Shown here: positions 58,052-64,000 of the stretch, piece by piece | How the letters are laid out: the number at the start of each line of letters is the position of its first letter | Position numbering within the stretch: the first letter of the stretch is position 1 | Assembly (NCBI RefSeq): GCF_008327825.1 | Contig: NZ_AP019827.1 | Location: forward strand, 744,001-808,000 | Length of the DNA stretch: 64,000 nt | Source of the DNA: Leptotrichia shahii | GTDB lineage: Bacteria > Fusobacteriota > Fusobacteriia > Fusobacteriales > Leptotrichiaceae | Reading direction: 5' to 3' | Notes under the pieces: generated by a model | Database searches by the model: none | The model's input: only the letters and a program-made list of their open reading frames with translations | Told to the model about the DNA's origin: nothing | Translations under genes and position numbers: made by a program

Positions 58052-61000
58052 GTGGCAAAAAATTTGGAGCTGAACATAGTTCTGGGTGCGGCGGTAGCTA
58101 GTGCTATTAACGGAATGAGCCAAGTTGCAAACGCTTTGAAAAACACGACAAAATCTGTCAAAGAATTTGAAAAACAAATCAAAAGTATGGAGAAAGCACA
58201 AAAAGCATTTCAAAATATGGACAAGGCTCGTGAAGGATTAAATAAAATTAATTCAGAATATAAAAAGGCTGCTGAACATTTACAGAAGTTGAAAGCCGAA
58301 TATGAAAGAACTGGAAGCAGTAATAAACAACTGGCTAAGGAAATAGAACAGGCAGAAAAAAATGTTGGAAAACTGAATAAACAAAAAGAGCGACAGCAAC
58401 ATGTGTTTGAAGCCGCAAGAAGTAAGATAGAAGCGGAAGGCGCTAGTCTGTCTAACTACAGAAACAAGGTTCAGGAAGTTGAAAAAGAAATCGAAAAAAT
58501 GAACAAACTGAAAGAAGCTCAAAAAAGATACGATGCTAGACAAGAAACTGTTGGAAAAATGAAAGACTTTGGAGATAAGCAAATAATGCAAGGTATGGGA
58601 ATGGCTGGAGCTTTGGCTGTTCCTGTTAAATTAGCAGTTGACTTGGAAAATGCTCAAGCAGACTTAAAAAAAGTTGCTGATTTTAGTTCAAAACAAATGG
58701 AAACAGGATTTTACAAAGCAATGAGAAACTTTAGTGAAAACAGTCCGCTATCTCAAGTAGAATTATTTCAAATTGCAGGAGCAGGAGCTCAAGCAGGAAT
58801 AAAAACAGACGAATTAGAAAGATATACTAAAGATGCGGCTAAGATTAAAGTTGCATTTGATATGAATACTGAAGCAGCAGGGAACTTTTTAGCAAAAACT
58901 AGAGCACAATTAAATTTGGATCAGAATGGAGTAATGGAATACGCTAATGTGATTAACTATTTGGCAAACAATGTAGCAGCAACAGCTCCAGAAATTGCTG
59001 ACATTTCAAGCAGAGTTGCTGGGTTAGGTGGAATGGCTGGTATTTCTAAAGAAGGAGTTGCAGCATTAGGAGCAAGTTTAGTATCGGTTGGAGTACCTTC
59101 GGAAGTTGCGGCAACTGGATTGAAAAATATCTCATTAGGATTAATGGCTGGAACATCAGCAACTAAAAAACAAGCGGCAGCTTTTAAATCCTTAGGATTA
59201 GATGTAGAAGATGTGGCAAAAAGAATGACGAAAGATGGAGAAGGTACATTAATTGATGTTTTCCAAAGGATAAAGAAACTTCCAAAGGATGTACAGGCGG
59301 CGACACTTAAAAATTTATTTGGTAAAGAATCTATTCAATCTGCATCGGAATTGGCAAAACATATAGACGAAGTTAGCAAAAATATGAAAAATGCACACGA
59401 TAAATCTAAAACTAATGGTAGTGTTGATGCGGAATATAACCAAAGATTAAAGACAATGGGAAATGCCTTTTCGACTTTAAAAAATAGAGTTGTAAACATG
59501 GGAGTGGATTTAGGTTCAGCATTAGGACCAAGTTTAGTTCAAGTTGCAAATTCTATTGGTCCATTAATTAAGAAATTTTCTCAGTTAATACAAAAACATC
59601 CACAATTAACTGCAAACATTCTAAAAGCTGTAGCTGGATTTGCAGCATTTAAAATAGGGATTGGTGGATTAGCGAAAGGATTTGCACCTGTATATAGTGG
59701 CATATCAAAAGGAATTTCGATATTTGATAAATTTAAAGCAGCAGGAAGTTTTACAGAAGGATTTAAAATGGCATTTCCGACAATAAGCAAAGTTGGCTCA
59801 ATGTTCAAAAAAGTAGGATTGGCAATTAAAGCAGCTTTTATGGCAAATCCTGTTATTTTAATAATTGTTGCAATAGTGGCTGTTATAGCAATTGTTGTAG
59901 TTTTATATAATAAATGTGCTTGGTTTAGAAATGGAGTGAATGCGATATTTAAAGCAGTAGCTAACTTTATAAAACAAGTCTGGCAAGGGATAAAGCCAAC
60001 AGTAATGAATGTGATAACAGGAATAAAAAATATTGTTAAACAAGGTGTTGATTTTATTAAACTAGTTTGGAAAATAATTAAGCCAACAGTAATGGAAGTA
60101 TGGAATGCTATTAAGACGGCAGCAAGCGTTGCAATGAAAGGAATAACGATACTTGTAAAAGCATCTATCGCTGTTTTAAAAGCTGTATGGAAAGTTTTGA
60201 AACCTGTTGTGGTTGCTGTTTGGAATGCAATCAAAGCAGTTGTGCTTGTGGTGATTAAAATAATAGCTGTATATATTAAGACATACATTAATATTATAAA
60301 AGCAGCTTGGAAAGTATTGACAATAGCTATAAAGGTTGTATGGACCGTAATAAAAGCTGTAATTTTAGTTGTTATTGTTGCTATTGTCGTTGTAATCAGG
60401 ACAAATATTATGATAATAAAAACTATATGGAAAGGTTTAGTTGCGGTTGCACGATTTGTTTGGAATGCAATTAAAGGTGTGGCTATTCCTGTATGGAATG
60501 CTATAAAAACAGCTGCAATGGCATTATGGAACGGTCTAAAATCTGGGATAACAGCAGTAGGATCATTTTTTAAATCAACTTGGGAAGGAATAAAAGGAGC
60601 TGCAATTGCTGTATGGAACGGTATTAAATCAGCATTTGATAAAGTTGTCGAAGGATTGAAAAGTGCAATTAGCGGTGTTGTAAAATTTTTCACAGATAAA
60701 TGGAACGGCTTAAAAAATATGGTTTCAAAAGGACTTGGAGCAGTTGGGAATTTTTTAGGATTCGGGAAAAATGCAGCAGGAACTAACTACTGGAGTGGAG
60801 GACTTACAACAGTAGCAGAACGTGGAGCTGAATTAATTCAAATGCCAGGTAAACCAGCCTTCTTAGCAGAACACGAAATGTTATTAAATTTACCTCGTGG
60901 TACTCAAATATTGAATAATCGTGAAACTAAAAATAGTTTTAGAGATAAGATCAGCGGACTAAAAGAGAGAATGTCAGAACTTAGAAGTAATGAAAGTTCA

Positions 61001-61129
61001 GGCGGCGGAGATGTTATAAATATCACAATTAATGCTGGCGGAAATGTTGACGCTAATGTGATTGAAAAAGCAGTAATGAGAGCATTAGAAAAAGCTAGAA
61101 ATAAAAAAGAAAGGACGGCATTTGCATAA
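58052..61129 (+). CDS. Tail tape-measure protein
   Basis: 1025 residues from GTG 58052 (GGAGG upstream). Coiled coil over about 25-160, then a TP901-type core (about 190-400; GAGAQAGIKTDELERYTKDA, GLGGMAGISKEGVAALGASL). A hydrophobic stretch near 598-620 and a long Trp-repeat region (about 640-870, units like AAWKVLK / VWNAIK roughly every 20-25 residues) follow. The end is glycine-rich and helical. Its length sets the tail length. Confidence 0.95.
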   Translation: MAKNLELNIVLGAAVASAINGMSQVANALKNTTKSVKEFEKQIKSMEKAQKAFQNMDKAREGLNKINSEYKKAAEHLQKLKAEYERTGSSNKQLAKEIEQAEKNVGKLNKQKERQQHVFEAARSKIEAEGASLSNYRNKVQEVEKEIEKMNKLKEAQKRYDARQETVGKMKDFGDKQIMQGMGMAGALAVPVKLAVDLENAQADLKKVADFSSKQMETGFYKAMRNFSENSPLSQVELFQIAGAGAQAGIKTDELERYTKDAAKIKVAFDMNTEAAGNFLAKTRAQLNLDQNGVMEYANVINYLANNVAATAPEIADISSRVAGLGGMAGISKEGVAALGASLVSVGVPSEVAATGLKNISLGLMAGTSATKKQAAAFKSLGLDVEDVAKRMTKDGEGTLIDVFQRIKKLPKDVQAATLKNLFGKESIQSASELAKHIDEVSKNMKNAHDKSKTNGSVDAEYNQRLKTMGNAFSTLKNRVVNMGVDLGSALGPSLVQVANSIGPLIKKFSQLIQKHPQLTANILKAVAGFAAFKIGIGGLAKGFAPVYSGISKGISIFDKFKAAGSFTEGFKMAFPTISKVGSMFKKVGLAIKAAFMANPVILIIVAIVAVIAIVVVLYNKCAWFRNGVNAIFKAVANFIKQVWQGIKPTVMNVITGIKNIVKQGVDFIKLVWKIIKPTVMEVWNAIKTAASVAMKGITILVKASIAVLKAVWKVLKPVVVAVWNAIKAVVLVVIKIIAVYIKTYINIIKAAWKVLTIAIKVVWTVIKAVILVVIVAIVVVIRTNIMIIKTIWKGLVAVARFVWNAIKGVAIPVWNAIKTAAMALWNGLKSGITAVGSFFKSTWEGIKGAAIAVWNGIKSAFDKVVEGLKSAISGVVKFFTDKWNGLKNMVSKGLGAVGNFLGFGKNAAGTNYWSGGLTTVAERGAELIQMPGKPAFLAEHEMLLNLPRGTQILNNRETKNSFRDKISGLKERMSELRSNESSGGGDVINITINAGGNVDANVIEKAVMRALEKARNKKERTAFA

Positions 61130-61350
61130 TGGCGAAAGTAAAAGTGTATAAAACAGTTTCGGGCGATACTTGGGACTTGATAGCATATAAGGTTTATGGA
61201 AGCGAAGGCTATTATCATGACCTTATAAGAAGTAATTTAGCTTTAATTGACATCGCCGTTTTTGACGCAAATATTCCAATTATCATTCCTGAAATTGCTG
61301 AAGAAAGTGATAATGATACAAGTTTGCCGCCGTGGAAGAGAGGTGAATAG
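61129..61350 (+). CDS. Tail protein X (LysM-type)
   Basis: 73 residues, one LysM-like domain: KTVSGDTWDLIAYKVYGSE, then HDLIRSNLALIDIAVFDAN and a final proline-rich segment. gpX joins tail tube and baseplate hub in P2-like phages. It overlaps the tape-measure stop by one base. Confidence 0.93.
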   Translation: MAKVKVYKTVSGDTWDLIAYKVYGSEGYYHDLIRSNLALIDIAVFDANIPIIIPEIAEESDNDTSLPPWKRGE

Positions 61351-61352
61351 AA

Positions 61353-62207
61353 ATGGCATTTGCCAGAAGTATTAGGGTTATAGTTATATTTAATAAAGTT
61401 GATATTTCTGATGAGATAGCACATTCTATTTCATCTCTTAACTACACGGACAATTCCAAAAATGCTATAGATGATTTGGAAATAGAACTAGAAAACTTAG
61501 ATTATAGATGGCTTAAAGAGTGGTATCCTGACGAGAACGCTCAAATGCTTGTTGGAATTCACGAAGAGCTGGAAAACGAAACTAATTTTTTGGACTTGGG
61601 AACTTTTTATGTGGATGAGCCGACTTTTGAAGACCATAAACTTACTTTAAAGTGCTTGGCTTTGCCACTTGACCAGAATATTAGAGACCAGAAAAATAGT
61701 GTCGCTTGGGAGAGTATAACTTTGAAAGAGCTTGTTACACGGATTGCAAATAAACACGAAATGAATGCAGAGATTTATGCAGAGAATGTGTTTTTTGAGA
61801 GATTAGACCAAAATCAGGAAACGGATTTAGCCTTTATTAACCGAGTCGTAAAAGAGATTGGGTTAAATATGAAAGTATCTGATGACAAGATAATTATTTT
61901 TGATGATGAAGAAATGGAAAAGAATGATACTATTGAAGTTTTTAACATTAAAGACTATCAAATTAGAAGTTTCAGCTTAAAAAAGAAAAATAAAGAGATT
62001 TACGATAAAGTCGAAGTTTCGTATTATGATCCTGACAAGAAAAAGGTTGTTAAGGAAATTATCACAAAAGAAGAACTTGACAAGCGTAATCAAGTTACAA
62101 CTGAAGAAAAAGAATCTAAAAGCAAAGACAGTAAGAAGACTAACAAGAAAAGCCCGAAAAAGGCTAGTAAAAAGCCAATTAAAAAGATTAAATCTAAGAA
62201 AAAATAA
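61353..62207 (+). CDS. Baseplate hub protein gpD-like, N-terminal part
   Basis: 284 residues. The first 230 residues are the front of a P2 gpD/VgrG-type hub (DISDEIAHSISSLNYTDN, then GTFYVDEPTFEDHKLTLKCLALP, LVTRIANKHEMNAEIY). The end is lysine/serine-rich (SKDSKKTNKKSPKKASKKP). A single TAA stops it; the same frame continues as the next entry with the missing hub domain. Either two cooperating chains or a broken or recoded gene. Confidence 0.88.
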   Translation: MAFARSIRVIVIFNKVDISDEIAHSISSLNYTDNSKNAIDDLEIELENLDYRWLKEWYPDENAQMLVGIHEELENETNFLDLGTFYVDEPTFEDHKLTLKCLALPLDQNIRDQKNSVAWESITLKELVTRIANKHEMNAEIYAENVFFERLDQNQETDLAFINRVVKEIGLNMKVSDDKIIIFDDEEMEKNDTIEVFNIKDYQIRSFSLKKKNKEIYDKVEVSYYDPDKKKVVKEIITKEELDKRNQVTTEEKESKSKDSKKTNKKSPKKASKKPIKKIKSKKK

Positions 62208-62216
62208 GAGGCTAAA

Positions 62217-62744
62217 ATGAAGAAAAGAAAAACAGTTAAAGAATCAAAAGAAAAATTGCAAAAGAAAGCAGAAAATAAAAAAACAAGGACTAAAAGAACT
62301 AGAACCTTAAAAGTTAGAACTAGAGGGAAGACAGAACCAAAAAAAGTTGCAAAAAAGACCCTAAAAGATAATCTTAAACAAGAGTATCAAATAACTTTAA
62401 ATGTTGACGGAAGCACTAAATATTTGGCAGGAGCAATAATTGAGCTTGATGAAAGCTGGGGAAAGTTTGAAGGTAAATATGTAATTGACAAGGTAACGCA
62501 CGAAATAAGTGGCGATTATACTTGTGAAATCACAGCAATGAAACTTGGAGCAAGAGAAAATGCAGAGAAAAATGCAATTGCCCAAACTAAAGAAGAACAA
62601 AAGAAAAAAGAAGCTGAAAAACAAGCTAAAAAGGCTAATAAAAAAGGCGGAAGCGGTAAAAGAACAGGTAAGAAAAGTGCTAAGAAGCCAAGAAAAAGAG
62701 TAAGAGATAAGAAAAATACTAAAAAATCCAGTAAAAAGAAATAG
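62217..62744 (+). CDS. Baseplate hub protein gpD-like, C-terminal part
   Basis: 175 residues in the same frame as the previous gene, 9 bp after its stop, with GAGG five bases upstream of the ATG. A basic start is followed by the hub's back part (TLKVRTRGKTEPKKVAKKTL, then YLAGAIIELDESWGKFEGKYVIDKVTHEISGDYTCEI). The last 55 residues are histone-like, Lys/Ala/Gly-rich. Translation may be by re-initiation at the TAA. Confidence 0.85.
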   Translation: MKKRKTVKESKEKLQKKAENKKTRTKRTRTLKVRTRGKTEPKKVAKKTLKDNLKQEYQITLNVDGSTKYLAGAIIELDESWGKFEGKYVIDKVTHEISGDYTCEITAMKLGARENAEKNAIAQTKEEQKKKEAEKQAKKANKKGGSGKRTGKKSAKKPRKRVRDKKNTKKSSKKK

Positions 62745-62789
62745 AGTTTTGTAGGACAATGACATCTGAATAGTAACTGTGATAATATG

Positions 62790-62818
62790 TTGACAAATTT
62801 CAAGAGGTGCAATATAAT
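62790..62818 (+). promoter_or_regulatory. Consensus promoter of the first toxin-like gene
   Basis: TTGACA (62790-62795), exactly 17 bp, TATAAT (62813-62818). A small hairpin TTCCGT/ACGGAA (62821-62837) runs into the AAGGAGG ribosome site. Confidence 0.88.
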
Positions 62819-62853
62819 AGTTCCGTAGAGAACGGAAAGGAGGATATAAGGTA

Positions 62854-62961
62854 ATGAACATAATCGAAAAAATTCATCTACTTGCCAGTATCTGTACAAT
62901 TTTACAATTTGTATATATGATATACAAAGAGTATAAAGACAGAAACGACAAGAAGAAATAA
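62854..62961 (+). CDS. Hydrophobic toxin-like peptide 1, 35 residues (Fst/Hol-Tox style)
   Basis: AAAGGAGG precedes the ATG. A short start, one membrane span (IHLLASICTILQFVYMIY) and a charged tail ending DKKK. Size and plan are those of type I membrane toxins. Its start region shares 14 exact bases with 63162-63175, from which an antisense RNA should be made. Confidence 0.75.
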   Translation: MNIIEKIHLLASICTILQFVYMIYKEYKDRNDKKK

Positions 62962-63005
62962 CCAACAACGAGGCTATGGTTGCCAAACCCTCTAGCCTTT
63001 TCTCT
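62962..63005 (+). terminator. Hairpin/terminator after toxin-like gene 1
   Basis: AGGCTA pairs with TAGCCT around GGTTTGCC-like inner pairs (about 62970-63000), then TTTTCTCT. The preceding CCAACAACGAGG recurs in the hairpin loop after gene 2. Confidence 0.65.
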
Positions 63006-63039
63006 ACACTTTAATAAAAAAAAGAAAGAGGTAGCTATT

Positions 63040-63144
63040 ATGTATGAAAAAATACAACTGGTATTATCAATAACGATAATAATTTTATTCTGCACTTTCT
63101 GGACTATAAAATTTATAAAATGGAAAAAAAGCAAAAAAAAATAA
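63040..63144 (+). CDS. Hydrophobic toxin-like peptide 2, 34 residues (Hol-Tox style)
   Basis: AAAGAGGT precedes the ATG. MYEKIQLVLSITIIILF, then a basic tail KWKKSKKK: the pattern of the 'putative holin-like toxin' peptides of Firmicute chromosomes and phages. It resembles peptide 1 in length and layout. The antisense RNA runs into its 3' end. Confidence 0.75.
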   Translation: MYEKIQLVLSITIIILFCTFWTIKFIKWKKSKKK

Positions 63145-63183
63145 GCCCAACAACGAGGGCTTGAACATAATCGAATTTTATTT
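63133..63183 (-). ncRNA. Predicted antisense RNA (antitoxin) of about 50 nt
   Basis: On the minus strand a start at about 63183 follows the promoter at 63190-63217. The RNA would contain TTCGATTATGTTCA, exactly complementary to the start of toxin gene 1, then hairpin AAGCCC-TCGTTGTT-GGGCTT and nine T, a textbook terminator. The loop reads CUCGUUGUU, with a YUNR turn common in antisense loops, and complements the CCAACAACGAGG stretches. Confidence 0.65.
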
Positions 63184-63189
63184 GATTAT

Positions 63190-63217
63190 ATTATAGCATA
63201 TTTTGAAAAAAAGTCAA
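63190..63217 (-). promoter_or_regulatory. Promoter of the antisense RNA
   Basis: On the minus strand TTGACT (63212-63217), 16-bp spacer, TATAAT (63190-63195). Confidence 0.75.
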
Positions 63218-63230
63218 TATAAAAACTATT

Positions 63231-63262
63231 ATCACAGTTATTAATTTAGCTGTGATTTTTTT
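63231..63262 (+). terminator. Intrinsic terminator after the toxin/antitoxin locus
   Basis: ATCACAG (63231-63237) pairs perfectly with CTGTGAT (63250-63256), then seven T. It would end rightward transcripts from the peptide genes. Confidence 0.85.
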
Positions 63263-63398
63263 ATGTAAAAAACAGGACAATGGCAATTGAATATATGACT
63301 GTGAAACTAAAATATTTGTTTTTGAGAGAGTATAGAAAATTTTAATTTTTCTTAAAAATAAGGTATAATATAATAAAATTATTTTTAGGAGGAATTTT

Positions 63399-64000
63399 AT
63401 GACAATATTTATAATTTTGTTTTTAGTATTATTTTTAATTCTGATATTCCAAATAATCAGATTGATTTATTTTGCAATCAAGAAAAAGGAACTGTCTAAA
63501 GAAGTGAAAAAAACTTGTATTGTATTTTTGTGTAATGTATTTGCATTTATCTTAGTTGGAATGACAGCACCTGAGAATATAAAAAATAAAGCAAAAGAAT
63601 CAGGAATAAAAAATAAAGCCGAAAAGGTTAAAGAAGTTAAAAAGAAAGTTGACAAAGAGAAGAAACAAGTTAAATTGGCTAGTCAAGACGACTTAAAATA
63701 TGAAGTATTAAAAAATTCAAGAGATACAAGTAACTTAACTAAAAAAGAAAATACAATAGATATATTAGTTAAAGATAATATTTCTGAAGAAAATCTAAAG
63801 AAAGTAATGAGAAAAGCAGGGAAAGAGCAAATAAAAGATGCGGATATTCTGTTTATTCGTGCTTATGGAGATAAAAAGTTCTTTAATCTTGGTGGTGAAA
63901 CACATGGAATGATAACTTATTATCCTGATGGAACTGTGAAAGATGAAACTTATACAGCTAAAAAAGAAATTCCAAGTGATAAAGAAAAAGATATTTATAT
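63399..64000 (+). CDS. Phage membrane protein with charged linker (3' end outside window)
   Basis: AGGAGGAATTTT precedes the ATG, and AAGGTATAAT (about 63361-63370) is a likely -10. Two membrane spans (about 1-23 and 38-56), a Lys/Glu-rich coiled linker (about 60-90), then a soluble domain (DDLKYEVLKNSRDTSNLTKK, later GKEQIKDADILFIRAYGD) still open at the last base. Not a tail protein by sequence, so it seems to be another moron between hub and the remaining baseplate genes. Confidence 0.75.
   Translation, partial: MTIFIILFLVLFLILIFQIIRLIYFAIKKKELSKEVKKTCIVFLCNVFAFILVGMTAPENIKNKAKESGIKNKAEKVKEVKKKVDKEKKQVKLASQDDLKYEVLKNSRDTSNLTKKENTIDILVKDNISEENLKKVMRKAGKEQIKDADILFIRAYGDKKFFNLGGETHGMITYYPDGTVKDETYTAKKEIPSDKEKDIY

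Larger units (their letters stand above)
62753..63320 (+). repeat. Direct repeats flanking the small-toxin cassette
   Basis: AGGACAATGACATCTGAATA-GTAACTGTGA... (62753-62790) and AGGACAATGGCAATTGAATATATGACTGTGA... (63274-63320) resemble each other over some 40 bp. They lie before and after the peptide/antisense locus. Confidence 0.6.

Noticed and set aside
57786-58073. Plus-strand reading frame of 95 codons opposite the moron
   Set aside because: No ribosome site, unlikely composition and it overlaps the tape-measure start; the minus-strand frame has promoter, ribosome site and terminator.
59581-60693. Long minus-strand frame (370 codons) opposite the tape-measure gene
   Set aside because: It mirrors the Lys/Ala/Val/Ile-rich plus-strand codons (giving Thr/Ile/Ala/Phe repeats) and has no ribosome site; a shadow of the real gene.
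62026-62220. Extra basic frame across the hub stop codon
   Set aside because: A shadow frame of the lysine-rich linker; the true continuation is in the zero frame.

Overview
The window is AT-rich DNA (roughly 30% GC by eye) with dense, short-spaced genes, strong AGGAGG ribosome binding sites and some TTG/GTG starts. The chromosomal genes (FMN-riboswitch-controlled riboflavin operon, paired pyrB/pyrI, lysine-rich lipoproteins, a fused amino-acid ABC transporter) fit a member of the Fusobacteriota such as Leptotrichia. That assignment is an inference from gene content and codon style. No rRNA or intact tRNA gene was found.

Chromosomal part (1-29.2 kb). It starts inside a fused solute-binding/permease gene with its ATPase, followed by a cytoplasmic SurA/trigger-factor-like protein and, convergently, gldA. 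The rib operon (ribH-ribD-ribE-ribBA, minus strand) has a well-formed FMN riboswitch and an intrinsic terminator in its leader. From 8.6 to 18.6 kb lies an unusual locus: a leucine-rich-repeat lipoprotein, a 1280-residue protein with a lysozyme-like N-terminus, a PAAR-like (DUF4280) middle and a Cys/His amidase-like C-terminus, a small lipoprotein directly behind it, a 738-residue protein with faint contractile-sheath character, a baseplate-like 288-residue protein, and a further lipoprotein. It looks like an orphan piece of a contractile-injection-type system with an effector/immunity pair. Housekeeping genes follow: a cold-shock protein, PHP phosphatase, Wzz-like protein, aminotransferase, rlmD, a Zn/Cd-type P-type ATPase behind an ArsR/SmtB-type operator, and pyrB-pyrI-(membrane protein)-pyrF.

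Prophage (about 29.3 kb to beyond the right edge). A temperate contractile-tailed phage is inserted just after pyrF. The leftward early operon (36.6 to 29.4 kb) ends in xis and int and carries recombination genes (ERF, SSB), Gp157, YopX and many small unknowns. The switch region (36.6-38.8 kb) has an ImmR-like repressor, an ImmA-like protease, a Cro-like protein and at least five copies of one 17-bp operator. Rightward genes give replication (an initiator with tandem 15-bp iterons, a probable helicase loader), MazG-like, RecU-like and HNH proteins. Then come a small-gene cassette and a lambda-type head module (terS, GpA-type terL, portal, ClpP-type protease with nested scaffold, decoration, E-type capsid, joining proteins). 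A P2-type tail follows (sheath, tube, frameshifted chaperone, tape measure, gpX, gpD hub).

The most interesting signals are: (i) a tandem pair of 34-35 residue hydrophobic peptides with an antisense RNA that has its own promoter and terminator and repeats the toxin start region, arranged like a Fst/par type I toxin-antitoxin locus; (ii) a 112-bp segment between 17-bp inverted repeats whose inversion would give a headless operon ORF a start; (iii) the orphan PAAR-like locus; (iv) a CIRCE-like element in the phage; (v) a tail hub gene split by one in-frame stop inside a lysine-rich linker; and (vi) several independently promoted moron cassettes.
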